From positions 2,604,001-2,668,000 of the forward strand of contig OW818690.1 of the NCBI GenBank assembly GCA_942493315.1: 64,000 nucleotides of DNA. Reading direction: 5' to 3'. The translations under genes and the position numbers were made by a program. The stretch is from UBA5429 sp942493315. GTDB lineage: Bacteria > Bacteroidota > Bacteroidia > Bacteroidales > WCHB1-69. The notes beneath the pieces were generated by a model that had not been told where the DNA came from, did not search any database, and was given only the letters and a program-made list of their open reading frames with translations. This document shows, one piece after another, positions 37,438 through 45,858 of this stretch (position 1 is its first letter; every line of letters begins with the position of its first letter).

Positions 37438-38463
37438 ATGAAAGAACTATCCCAATTCTCTAAGATTTTTAACGAAGCTTCTGCTTTAGAACAATCACAA
37501 GTCGTTGAAAAAATTTACCAAAAAATCAGTTATATCAATCCTTTAGCTTCTGAATGTGAACATATTAATCGGATTCAGGTCAGAAAATGTCCACGTTGTG
37601 GAGATACTCATATTATCCTGAATGGGAAAAGAAAAGATGTTCAAAATTATTTCTGCAAAAAGTGTCATAAGAGTTTCAATGAGTTTACCGGAACAACTAT
37701 AGCATATATTAAGAAGAAAGAACTCTTAAAACCTTTTATTCATTCTATGTTGTCAGGAGATAGTTTGTATCTTTGTTCCAAAACATACCATATTGCCATA
37801 CAGACTGCTTTCGACTGGCGACATAAAATCATTGCGGCTCTTAAGGAATATTCTCAAAAAAATTATCCGGGAATTACAGAGATGATCGTAATACAAAAGA
37901 GGTTCTCCAGGAAAGGACAAGGAGCAAAAAGCAAGAAGATTGGACAAAAAGGTAAAATCACTGATCCTGCTTCCAATAAAAAAGCTGAATCTATAGAGAA
38001 AGGAGAATACCAACCTCTTTCATTAGTAGCGATGAGTGGAAGAACATCCCGATTTGAGATTAAAATCGTTCAACAGGGACCATTACAACTCGAAGCATTG
38101 AATGAAGAATTAGGAAAAAAACTAAGTAAGGTTAAGAAACTATGTCTGAAGGATGATGATATTCTGAAAAAGTTCGCAGGTAATAAGAAAATTAGTTATT
38201 TTGTTTATCAGCAAGGAAAGAAAATTAGAGGTCGGAATAAATACTATAATACTGAAATCATTGAAAATAGATATATCAAAATGAATCGTTTTTTAGAAAG
38301 ATTTCATGGTGTTTCATCGAGTTATTTACAGAACTACCTTTACTGGTATATGATGTTGGATCTGATTATGTATAAGATCGATTCATCATCTGAAATGATC
38401 GAAAGATCAATGTCAGTTCCTAAAGGAAAAGAGATTTACAAAAAGTGTAAGATGTTTGTTTAA
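37438..38463 (+). CDS. IS1595-like transposase, copy 2
   Basis: 341 residues, with the zinc ribbon CPRCG / CKKCH near the N-terminus, TAFDWRHKII, LCLKDDDILKKF with a candidate catalytic Asp, and IENRYIKMNRFLERFHGVSSSYLQNYLYWYM with the candidate Glu. Where copy 1 has EMIDISEPF, this copy reads EMIVIQKRF, so the first candidate catalytic Asp is Val; it may be inactive. About 60% identical to copy 1 by eye, so the two are separate family members rather than a recent duplication. Confidence 0.83.
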   Translation: MKELSQFSKIFNEASALEQSQVVEKIYQKISYINPLASECEHINRIQVRKCPRCGDTHIILNGKRKDVQNYFCKKCHKSFNEFTGTTIAYIKKKELLKPFIHSMLSGDSLYLCSKTYHIAIQTAFDWRHKIIAALKEYSQKNYPGITEMIVIQKRFSRKGQGAKSKKIGQKGKITDPASNKKAESIEKGEYQPLSLVAMSGRTSRFEIKIVQQGPLQLEALNEELGKKLSKVKKLCLKDDDILKKFAGNKKISYFVYQQGKKIRGRNKYYNTEIIENRYIKMNRFLERFHGVSSSYLQNYLYWYMMLDLIMYKIDSSSEMIERSMSVPKGKEIYKKCKMFV

Positions 38464-38510
38464 TAAGAGTAATTTATTCTGATTTTTTGAAATCCATTTG
38501 TTCAAAGCAA

Positions 38511-38737
38511 GGGCAATGAACCCCCGCATTAGGGCGGAGCCGGAAAGCCCGCAAAGGAAGAAGCCGTTGGGATGCAGGGAGTTAAAGAGCGAGCCTGTGA
38601 GCTACTTTAACGACCATGCAGCCCCACGGCTTATTACTGCGGACTTGCAGGCGGAGACCGACCCTTTGGCGAGCGACAGGGAAGATTTTAATTAAAGTAT
38701 TGATTATGTTGAGCGAAGCCAAAGGGGAATGCCCAAA
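38511..38737 (-). repeat. GC-rich repeat, right arm of IS copy 2
   Basis: Inverted, diverged copy of the left arm. Reading inward on the minus strand it opens TTTGGGCATTCCCCTTTGG, then has GGTCGGTCTCCGCCTGCAAG and GTAGCTC blocks and ends with CCCTAATGCGGGGGTTCATT. An AT-rich patch near 38690-38710 interrupts it. Confidence 0.75.
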
Positions 38738-38771
38738 ATAGTGAATAATGAATAATGAATAATGAGAAATG
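38737..38771 (+). repeat. Heptamer tandem array D
   Basis: Five phase-locked 7-bp units (AATAGTG, AATAATG three times, AGAAATG) starting at the outer edge of the right arm. The phase may continue more weakly towards the glycosyltransferase stop at 38846 (for example TTTTATG, AATTCAC, CTAATTC). Confidence 0.65.
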
Positions 38772-38845
38772 GAGCACTTTTTATGCTATTCCTTTACTAA
38801 TTTGCAAATTCACAAATTTTCTAATTCCTTTCGCCCTTTCTCCAA

Positions 38846-39970
38846 TTAGCTCATTGATTTCTCTAAAGTTTTCCATAATTTTTCAGCAGTTATATCCCAT
38901 GAGAAATCCATTTTTCTCTCTTTCCCTGTTTGAATAAGTTTATTTCTATACGCTATATCCATACTTAATCTTATTAAAGATTGAGATATTTCATCGATAG
39001 AATAAGGATTCACTGTACTTACAGCGTTTTGCCCAATCTCCGGCATCGAAGTTGTATTGGATGTAATCACCGGAATCTCAGCATGAAAACCTTCTAAAAT
39101 TGGAATTCCAAAACCTTCAAAAAATGATACATATAGCATCGCTTCTGCAGCTCCGGTTATCAGAATAAGCTCATGGATCTCTTTGCGACCCAAGAAAATG
39201 ACATCATCCTTGTTTTGCATTTGCAAATAGGTGTTTTCAATTTCCCCCGGAAACCCTTTCAGACTTCCTACTATCACTAACTTGGTGTTTTTTTGATCAG
39301 TAGTTTTGAAAATATCAAAAGCTCGGAATAAATTTTCAATATTTTTTCGCTTGTGTACCAAACCGACAAATAAAAAATAGGGATCTCCTCCGGTATATTG
39401 GTTTCTGATCTCTTGCTTTTCAGAATCTTCTAATGGCCTATATAAAGTATTACAACCATTATACACTACATCAATTTTGTTGGGATCAATTTGATACGTT
39501 TCCTGAATATCTTTTTTGGAATATTCAGATACAGTCGCAATTCTGGTTGCTTTTTCTGCAAATTGATGAAAATATTTGCGATAATACCATAATGGTTTCG
39601 GTGTGATAAATTCAGGATGATGCTCAAAATTGATATCATGTATCACATCTACCGATTTACATTTTAAATTCAATGGAATCCAGCCATCTGTAGATAAAAA
39701 TAGATCCGGCTTGATCTTATTTAATTGATAGGGAATCCCGTATTCAAAAAAAAGATACCATAAATAGGGATGACGAGCAGGTGGATAGGCAACAATAGGA
39801 GTGATGTTGGATGAAAAAATAAAATCTTCGTGAAAAGGTCTGTCAAAAATAAAATAAAAATGATGCTCAGGATGGTTTTGGGTTATTCTTTTTAATGTTT
39901 CGTAAGAAAACCATCCAATCCCTTCTAATTTATCTTTAAGAAGCAGTCTGGTATTGACAGCAATTTTCAT
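38846..39970 (-). CDS. GT4-family glycosyltransferase
   Basis: 374 residues with a GT-B fold: N-terminal MKIAVNTRLLLKDKLEGIGWFSYE, the linker YFLFVGLVHKRKNIENLFRAF and the donor-site motif SFFEGFGIPILEGFHAEIPVITSNTTSMPEI (E-x7-E pattern). It transfers a nucleotide-sugar-derived residue, probably mannose or a relative, in surface glycan or lipopolysaccharide synthesis. It lies eight bases after recJ in the same direction. No other glycan genes are adjacent, so the substrate cannot be inferred. Confidence 0.9.
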   Translation of the reverse strand: MKIAVNTRLLLKDKLEGIGWFSYETLKRITQNHPEHHFYFIFDRPFHEDFIFSSNITPIVAYPPARHPYLWYLFFEYGIPYQLNKIKPDLFLSTDGWIPLNLKCKSVDVIHDINFEHHPEFITPKPLWYYRKYFHQFAEKATRIATVSEYSKKDIQETYQIDPNKIDVVYNGCNTLYRPLEDSEKQEIRNQYTGGDPYFLFVGLVHKRKNIENLFRAFDIFKTTDQKNTKLVIVGSLKGFPGEIENTYLQMQNKDDVIFLGRKEIHELILITGAAEAMLYVSFFEGFGIPILEGFHAEIPVITSNTTSMPEIGQNAVSTVNPYSIDEISQSLIRLSMDIAYRNKLIQTGKERKMDFSWDITAEKLWKTLEKSMS

Positions 39971-39978
39971 AGTGATTG

Positions 39979-41742
39979 TTAATCGTTAATTTTAATATCC
40001 TTAACGTTTAATTGGATATTAGTGACATTATTCCAGGTATTTTCTTCTACATGATACACAATGTCAAAATCGTTTCTTTTCATGATCTGATCATAATAAT
40101 CAAGTTGATTAAAAGCAATCACATCAATAGGTTGTGCAGATTTATCCCGGTATGAAACTCTCATTTTCAAGTGTTTATCACCTACAATACGTGCTTTTCC
40201 TTCTTCAATAACATGCCTTGATAAAAATAAGGGCGCCATATTTTCTGGTCCATAAGGAGCGAATTTCTTCAAATTGTTTACAAATGATGTATTGATTTCA
40301 GAAAGTTCTAATTCCATATCCACATTTAATTCAGGAGTAAGAGGTTCATGTTGAATATTTGCGACAACATACTCTTCAAATTTAAGGATAAATTTTTCTA
40401 AATTGTCCTTTTTTAAAGATAAGCCTGCAGCAAATTTATGACCTCCAAAATGTTCCAAAAGATCAGCACAATAGTCAATTCCATCATAAATATTAAACTC
40501 TTTAATGGATCTGGCAGATCCGGTAATGAGTCCATCAGGTGAATCTGTAATAACGATTATGGGTTTATAAAATTCTTCAACCAATCTCGAGGCAACAATT
40601 CCAATAATCCCTTTATTCCACCCTGGATTATAAATAACAATACTTCTTCTATCTTTATAATCTTCACTGGTTAAAATAATGTTTATAGCTTCTTCAGTAG
40701 CTTTTTTATCTAATTCACGACGTGTATCATTGTGATTATTAATGTTTTCTCCAATATCTTTCGATTTTGATTCATCTTCACAGGTGAGTAGTTTAACAGA
40801 TTCCCTTCCTGTATTGATTCTTCCTGCGGCATTGATTCTGGGGCCAACAAAAAATACAAGATCAGAAATAGAAATTTGACGGGAGAAAATGGTCTCATCA
40901 CTCTCTTCTCTAATCACTTTGATTTTTGCTTGTTCTAATATTGATTTAACACCTACACGAGGAATACAATTGATAATTTTCAAACCATAGTAAGCTAATA
41001 TTCGATTTTCTCCGGTAATAGCAACAATGTCTGAAGCAATACTAATGGCAACCAAATCGATTTTGGATAGCCAAAGTTGGTCCGGAAGATTGAATTGTTT
41101 ACAATAACCTTGAATCAGTTTAAACCCAACCCCACAACCGGATAACTCTTTATAAGGATAGTTGCACCCTTTTCTTTTAGGATCCAGAATAGCAACTGCT
41201 TTTGGTAATGTATCTCCTTCTAAATGGTGGTCGCAAATAATCACATCGATCCCTTTTCCTTGAGCATAGTCAATTTTATCGTTGGCTTTAATCCCACAAT
41301 CTAAAGAGATCAATAAAGAAAAATTATTGTCTAAGCAATATTCAATACTGAGATCTGAAATGCCATAACCCTCTTTATATCGGTCAGGAATGTAATATTC
41401 AATGAAATGTCTGTAATCTGAACCGATTATTTCACTGAGAAAAGAGTACATCAATGCAACAGCAGAGGTTCCATCAACATCGTAATCGCCATAAATGAGG
41501 ATTTTTTCGTTATAGATAATAGCTTTAGAAATCCTTTCTACCGCTTTATCCATATCCTGCATGAGGAAAGGATCATGTAATTTTTCAATTTTGGGCTCAA
41601 AAAAGTCTTCAGCTTCCTCTTTATTGTTGATACCTCTTTGGAGTAGGAGTGTCGCTAAAGGCTTCTCAATATTGAGAATCTCGCACATATTAGCTACCTC
41701 ATTAGAATCAGGCAGTTGGTTAAGAATCCATCTTTTATCCAT
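39979..41742 (-). CDS. recJ: Single-stranded-DNA-specific exonuclease RecJ
   Basis: 587 residues. DHH phosphoesterase motifs: ILIYGDYDVDGTSA (about 80-93), LISLDCGIKA, VIICDHH (about 160) and GPRINAAGRINTGRESV; the DHHA1 motif GHKFAAGLSLKK and a C-terminal OB-like domain follow. RecJ degrades 5' ended single strands in recombination and mismatch repair. The gene leads a short operon with the glycosyltransferase. Promoter box at 41761-41768. Confidence 0.95.
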   Translation of the reverse strand: MDKRWILNQLPDSNEVANMCEILNIEKPLATLLLQRGINNKEEAEDFFEPKIEKLHDPFLMQDMDKAVERISKAIIYNEKILIYGDYDVDGTSAVALMYSFLSEIIGSDYRHFIEYYIPDRYKEGYGISDLSIEYCLDNNFSLLISLDCGIKANDKIDYAQGKGIDVIICDHHLEGDTLPKAVAILDPKRKGCNYPYKELSGCGVGFKLIQGYCKQFNLPDQLWLSKIDLVAISIASDIVAITGENRILAYYGLKIINCIPRVGVKSILEQAKIKVIREESDETIFSRQISISDLVFFVGPRINAAGRINTGRESVKLLTCEDESKSKDIGENINNHNDTRRELDKKATEEAINIILTSEDYKDRRSIVIYNPGWNKGIIGIVASRLVEEFYKPIIVITDSPDGLITGSARSIKEFNIYDGIDYCADLLEHFGGHKFAAGLSLKKDNLEKFILKFEEYVVANIQHEPLTPELNVDMELELSEINTSFVNNLKKFAPYGPENMAPLFLSRHVIEEGKARIVGDKHLKMRVSYRDKSAQPIDVIAFNQLDYYDQIMKRNDFDIVYHVEENTWNNVTNIQLNVKDIKIND

Positions 41743-41760
41743 TTAGATTTTTTTAGATCG

Positions 41761-41768
41761 CAAATATA
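41761..41768 (-). promoter_or_regulatory. Promoter -7 box for recJ
   Basis: TATATTTG on the minus strand, 19 bases from the recJ start. Confidence 0.6.
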
Positions 41769-41875
41769 CAAAAATATAGTATATAATGTTAAAAATATTA
41801 ATAAAATTATATATCAGTATATTAGAACTTTAAAAAATGAATTGTAAAAAAAGAGTTTAAAATAAATAAATAATG

Positions 41876-43330
41876 TTAGATTTTCATCTTTTTTTCAATT
41901 TCATCAATATAAACCTTCATTTTCTTGTCAGTTTCGTAAAGATTTGATATTGTGCGACATGCATGTAAAACGGTAGCATGGTCACGATCACCACAATAAG
42001 TGCCGATAGTAACTAATGGAAGTTTAGTATATTTTTTAGCGAAGAACATGCAGATCTGACGAGGTTGAACAATTTCACGTTCTCTTTTATTGGTATTAAT
42101 TTTATCCACAGAAATTTTAAAGTAATCGCAAACAATCTTTTGAATGTATTCAATAGAGATCTCTTTTGCGGTACTTTTAACATATTTATCAATCATCTCT
42201 TTAGCCAAATCAATGGTGATCACTTTGTTGTTTAAGGATGACTGAGCTAAAATGGCAATCATTGCACCCTCCAATTCTCTAGTGTTAGAAGTGATTCTAA
42301 GTGCTAAATAATCAACAACTTCAGGAGGAAATTCAACGCCATTATTTTCTAATTTTTTTCTTAAAATGGCGATTCTGGTTTCTAAATCCGGAACAGTAAG
42401 GTCAGATGTTAATCCCCATTTAAAACGGGATAACAATCTAGGCTCAAAACCTGAAATCTCAACAGGTGATTTGTCTGCAGTGATCACTAACTGTTTCCCT
42501 TTTTGGTGAAAATGGTTAAAAATATGGAAAAAAGCCTCCTGTGTGGCTACTTTTCCACCTGCAAGAAATTGAATATCATCAATAATTAAAACATCAATCG
42601 ATTGATAGAATAAAATGAAGTCGTTTCTATTGTTGTTTTTTACTGCTTCAATAAATTGTTGATAAAAAAGATCTGAATTAACATATACCACTGTTTTATC
42701 AGGAAAATTTACTTTAGTTTGCAACCCAATGGCGTGCGCTAAATGAGTTTTCCCAAGGCCAACTTCAGAATAAATAAATAATGGGTTAAAAGCCGTTTTT
42801 CCGGGGTTTTTTGATACAGCCCATCCGGCAGTCCTTGCTAATCTATTGCAATCTCCTTCCACATAATTATCAAAATTTAATGTATCCACTAAATTAGATG
42901 GAATTTTATGTTTTTTAAGTCCGGGTAAAATAAATGGGTCTGGAATCTCTCTGTTGGGAGAATTGTAAACATCAATCGGAATTTTTGAAGGAGGATTCGA
43001 AACTGCAGGTCTATTGTTGGATGGTAAATTGATCGTTTTGTTGTTTCTTGTATCTTCCAATTTTTCAATCACAACTTTGTATTGTAATTTTCCGGATGGC
43101 CCCAATTCCTTCCTAATCACCTTTCTTAAAATGTTAACATAATGTTCTTCAAGCCATTCATAGAAAAATTGTGATGGAACCTGAATAATAAGAGTAGATT
43201 TTTCAATGCCAACCGGTAAGATCGGTGCAAACCATGTTGAAAAAGATTGTTCATCAATATTGTCTTTAATAATTGCTAAACAGTTGTCCCACACTGATTT
43301 AAAATCTTTTGTAATCTTACTCATCATCAT
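41876..43330 (-). CDS. dnaA: Chromosomal replication initiator DnaA
   Basis: 484 residues; three adjacent ATG codons open the gene, so the start could be 43330, 43327 or 43324. Domain I (FKSVWDNCLAIIKDNIDEQSFSTWF), AAA+ domain III with Walker A EVGLGKTHLAHAI (about 195) and Walker B VLIIDDIQFLAG, and domain IV with the DNA-binding signature YCGDRDHATVLHACRTI are all present. DnaA opens oriC. The gene is not next to dnaN or gyrB and no cluster of DnaA boxes is seen nearby, so the origin is probably elsewhere. The leader is unusually long if the box at 43556-43563 is its promoter. Confidence 0.97.
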   Translation of the reverse strand: MMMSKITKDFKSVWDNCLAIIKDNIDEQSFSTWFAPILPVGIEKSTLIIQVPSQFFYEWLEEHYVNILRKVIRKELGPSGKLQYKVVIEKLEDTRNNKTINLPSNNRPAVSNPPSKIPIDVYNSPNREIPDPFILPGLKKHKIPSNLVDTLNFDNYVEGDCNRLARTAGWAVSKNPGKTAFNPLFIYSEVGLGKTHLAHAIGLQTKVNFPDKTVVYVNSDLFYQQFIEAVKNNNRNDFILFYQSIDVLIIDDIQFLAGGKVATQEAFFHIFNHFHQKGKQLVITADKSPVEISGFEPRLLSRFKWGLTSDLTVPDLETRIAILRKKLENNGVEFPPEVVDYLALRITSNTRELEGAMIAILAQSSLNNKVITIDLAKEMIDKYVKSTAKEISIEYIQKIVCDYFKISVDKINTNKREREIVQPRQICMFFAKKYTKLPLVTIGTYCGDRDHATVLHACRTISNLYETDKKMKVYIDEIEKKMKI

Positions 43331-43375
43331 ATTCCCAACGTTTGTTTTAATTAAATAACTTGTTTTGAGTGAATT

Positions 43376-43392
43376 AACATATTAAATATGTT
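43376..43392. promoter_or_regulatory. Palindrome in the dnaA leader
   Basis: AACATATTAAATATGTT is a perfect 17-bp palindrome (odd centre), 46 bases upstream of the dnaA start. A regulator site is possible; the AT-rich background makes chance hard to exclude. Confidence 0.35.
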
Positions 43393-43542
43393 CAATTTTC
43401 CTTTCTACAAAAATGAACAAAAAAAAGTTAAAAAAAAAATGATTTTTTACTTGATTATTAAAAAAGTTTGTATATAGGGAAATGGTGAATTTACGACTAA
43501 ACCAAAAAACATTTTTTAAACTACTTGAACCAAAATATTTTA

Positions 43543-43550
43543 TACTTTTG
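43543..43550 (+). promoter_or_regulatory. Promoter -7 box for the riboflavin kinase-like gene
   Basis: TACTTTTG, lying inside the longest ORF of the downstream gene; the ATG at 43573 follows. Confidence 0.6.
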
Positions 43551-43555
43551 CACTG

Positions 43556-43563
43556 CAAAGATA
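43556..43563 (-). promoter_or_regulatory. Possible promoter -7 box for dnaA
   Basis: TATCTTTG on the minus strand. It is the only TAnnTTTG match upstream of dnaA and lies about 225 bases from the start. It overlaps the footprint of the divergent box at 43543-43550. Confidence 0.4.
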
Positions 43564-43572
43564 CGGAAAAAA

Positions 43573-43950
43573 ATGATGGCAAAATATTCGGGACTTGTTG
43601 TTCATGGTTTAAAAAATGGTAGAAAATTTGGATATCCAACTGTTAATATCTTATTGGATAAAAATATGTATATACCTGATAATGGAGTATTTGCAGTTGA
43701 AATCTATTTGTTTGATAAAATATGGTCAGGAATGTTATATATTGGAACCCGTGCTACTTTAGATTTAAATGAAAGAATTATTGAAATACATATTTTTGAT
43801 TTTAATCAGGATATCTACAATTTGCCGCTACAATTTGAAATTTTAAAAAAAATTCGTGATGATCAGGTTTTCGAAAATGTTGATCAATTAATTTCTCAAA
43901 TACAAAAAGATGAACTGGAGATCAAAAACTTTTTTACTAATCGCTCTTAA
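43573..43950 (+). CDS. Stand-alone riboflavin kinase-like domain protein
   Basis: 125 residues from ATG ATG at 43573. YSGLVVHGLKNGRKFGYPTVNI, DNGVFAVEIYLFDKIWSGMLYIGTRATLD and IIEIHIFDFNQDIYNLPLQFEILKKIRDDQVF follow the flavokinase domain found at the C-terminus of RibF. The usual N-terminal FAD synthetase (nucleotidyltransferase) domain is missing. If active it would phosphorylate riboflavin to FMN. The GTRPT-type motif reads GTRAT, so one residue differs from the common form. The LRR gene downstream overlaps its end by 41 bases. Confidence 0.8.
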   Translation: MMAKYSGLVVHGLKNGRKFGYPTVNILLDKNMYIPDNGVFAVEIYLFDKIWSGMLYIGTRATLDLNERIIEIHIFDFNQDIYNLPLQFEILKKIRDDQVFENVDQLISQIQKDELEIKNFFTNRS

Positions 43951-44533
43951 TCTGTTTCTTATTTACTCCAACGTAAATGGTCAGGTGGCAACTTATGAAG
44001 AGTTGTTGAAACAACCTGTATTCACCTCTTTAAAGAAAGCTTTGGAAAATCCGGATCAGGTGTATCGCCTGAAATTAAGCGGAAATATGCATTGTGATAC
44101 CATTCCTGATGTTATATTTCAATTTAAAAATTTACAGGAATTGACCATCACACGAGCCAAATTGCTAAAAATCAATCATAAAATCAACGAATTGCAATAT
44201 TTAGTGTATTTGGATATTAGTAATAATCGTCTGGTGGATCTTCCTGAAGAGATTTGTGATCTTCCCAATCTTCAATATCTGATCATTAGTAGAAATAAAA
44301 TCTATAAACTACCTGAAAATTTAGGCAATCTTTCTTCTTTGAAAATGATCGATGCCTGGGATAATATTTTTTATACGTTACCTCAAAGTATTACTAAACT
44401 AAAAGATACTTTAAAGATGCTTGATATTCTTCAAATCCCAATTAAAGATGAAGAGTATAATGAAATGAAAAAATTATTGCCAAATACAGAAATTTTATAT
44501 ACGCCTGTATGTCCTTGTATGTTAGATCGTTAA
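43910..44533 (+). CDS. Secreted leucine-rich-repeat protein
   Basis: 207 residues with a signal peptide (about 1-25, ending SNVNGQ) and four to five leucine-rich repeats (about 65-165), for example LQYLVYLDISNNRLVDLPEE and LPNLQYLIISRNKIYKLPEN. LRR domains bind proteins; the partner is unknown. The start overlaps the preceding gene by 41 bases in another frame, implying translational coupling. It converges on hflX and shares TTAA at 44530-44533 as overlapping stops. Confidence 0.82.
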   Translation: MNWRSKTFLLIALNLFLIYSNVNGQVATYEELLKQPVFTSLKKALENPDQVYRLKLSGNMHCDTIPDVIFQFKNLQELTITRAKLLKINHKINELQYLVYLDISNNRLVDLPEEICDLPNLQYLIISRNKIYKLPENLGNLSSLKMIDAWDNIFYTLPQSITKLKDTLKMLDILQIPIKDEEYNEMKKLLPNTEILYTPVCPCMLDR

Positions 44534-45720
44534 TATAAAAAATTGTTATGTGGATATATTTGAATGTGTAGTTTTTTGATATCCTGATATAACCTTTCTT
44601 TTAACTGATCCACATTTTCTTTCGTTTTTGCTGAAATAAACAGCGAATTGTTATGCAACTTTGACATCCATGTTGCTTTTAACTGATCCAACGTGATATT
44701 ACATTTTTCCATAGGAGTGAGATCATCTTCTTCCTTTTCTATCCACGAATATTGATCCATTTTGTTGAAAATGTAAATGACCGGTTTATCTCCCGCTTTA
44801 ATTTCATGTAAAGTTTGAATTACAACTTCAATCTGTTCCTCAAAATCAGGATGACTAATATCAATCACATGTAATAAAAGATCTGTTTCCCTAATCTCAT
44901 CCAAAGTGGACTTAAATGACTCAACCAAGCCATGTGGTAGCTTTCTGATAAATCCAACGGTGTCTGATAATAAAAATGGAAGATTGTTGAAAACCACTTT
45001 TCTAACGGTAGTATCTAAAGTTGCAAATAGCTTATTTTCAGCGAATACATCGGATTTGCTCAATAAATTCATTAAGGTGGATTTACCTACATTCGTATAG
45101 CCGACTAAGGCAACTCTAACAAATTGATCCCGGTTGGCTCTTTGTGTATTTTTTTGTCGGTCTATCTCATTTAGCCTCTGTTTTAAAAGGGAGATTCTAT
45201 CCCGAACAATACGTCGGTCAGTTTCAATCTCCTTTTCCCCCGGACCTCTCATCCCAATTCCCCCTCTTTGTTTCTCCAAGTGGGTCCACATACCGGTTAA
45301 TCGAGGTAAAATGTATTGATATTGAGCTAATTCTACCTGAACTTTGGCATGTGCTGTTTGAGCTCTTTTAGAAAAAATATCTAAAATTAATCGTGTTCTA
45401 TCAATAATTCTTATGCCCAAAACAGCTTCAATATTTCTTGTTTGTGATGGAGATAATTCATCATCAAATACTGCAATTTGAATACCTAAATCAATAATGA
45501 TGTTTTTAACCTCTTCTAATTTACCTGAACCTAAATAGGTACGGGGATCAGGATAGGGGAGGTTTTGAATCACTTTTTTGATAGCAATTCCGCCCGCTGT
45601 ATCAACTAAAAATGCTAATTCAGAGAGGTATTCATTCACTTTATCGAATGGCGTGTCAGGTGTTGCAACGCCTATTAATATTGCTTTTTCTTGTTCTATC
45701 TTTGCTGTTAAATCCGCCAT
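44530..45720 (-). CDS. hflX: GTPase HflX
   Basis: 396 residues. N-terminal HflX domain with YLGSGKLEEVKNII, VFDDELSPSQTRNIE and the glycine-rich GGIGMRGPGEKEIETDRR, then the G domain (about 200-370): VALVGYTNVGKSTL (G1), TLDTTVRK, LSDTVGFIRKLPHGLVESF (G3) and YIFNKMD (G4). HflX binds the 50S subunit and splits stalled or hibernating ribosomes under stress. Single gene with its own promoter box. Confidence 0.95.
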   Translation of the reverse strand: MADLTAKIEQEKAILIGVATPDTPFDKVNEYLSELAFLVDTAGGIAIKKVIQNLPYPDPRTYLGSGKLEEVKNIIIDLGIQIAVFDDELSPSQTRNIEAVLGIRIIDRTRLILDIFSKRAQTAHAKVQVELAQYQYILPRLTGMWTHLEKQRGGIGMRGPGEKEIETDRRIVRDRISLLKQRLNEIDRQKNTQRANRDQFVRVALVGYTNVGKSTLMNLLSKSDVFAENKLFATLDTTVRKVVFNNLPFLLSDTVGFIRKLPHGLVESFKSTLDEIRETDLLLHVIDISHPDFEEQIEVVIQTLHEIKAGDKPVIYIFNKMDQYSWIEKEEDDLTPMEKCNITLDQLKATWMSKLHNNSLFISAKTKENVDQLKERLYQDIKKLHIQIYPHNNFLY

Positions 45721-45745
45721 TTTTTTATCTATTTTTTTAAGAATG

Positions 45746-45753
45746 CAAAAATA
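45746..45753 (-). promoter_or_regulatory. Promoter -7 box for hflX
   Basis: TATTTTTG on the minus strand, 26 bases from the hflX start. Confidence 0.6.
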
Positions 45754-45781
45754 CGAAATAAAGTCATTATTTGAATAATTA

Positions 45782-45858
45782 TTTGGGCATTCCCTTTGGA
45801 AGTTCAGGGGATCATTCTCCGACGGAGCTCCGTATCCTATTCCAATAAAAGATGGGTG
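45782..45858 (+). repeat. Solo copy of the GC-rich dispersed repeat
   Basis: Opens TTTGGGCATTCCCTTTGG like the outer ends of the arms at 37038 and 38737, then jumps to AGGGGATCATT, CCGACGGAGC and the TAAAAGATGGGTG end also seen right of IS copy 1. It thus combines the outer and inner elements with the middle missing. No transposase is near. The rest of this non-coding region (45859-46050) is AT-rich; AGCTCCGTAT recurs at 45953-45962. Confidence 0.65.

Larger units (their letters stand above)
37191..38536. mobile_element. IS1595-like element, copy 2, bounded by a perfect 22-bp inverted repeat
   Basis: Transposase gene 37438-38463 lies between perfect 22-bp inverted repeats at 37191-37212 and 38515-38536 (core GCCCTAATGCGGGGGTTCAT). 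These repeats are the inner ends of longer GC-rich arms, so the true element may extend to 37038-38737. The left spacer 37241-37394 is AT-rich with no further feature seen. Confidence 0.65.

Noticed and set aside
38498..38695. 65-codon ORF in the GC-rich right arm
   Set aside because: Lies in the diverged inverted copy of the same repeat; the matching left arm does not encode a related protein.
42102..42110. Perfect DnaA box TTATCCACA
   Set aside because: A single site within the dnaA coding region; no cluster of boxes or unwinding element nearby, so not called an origin.
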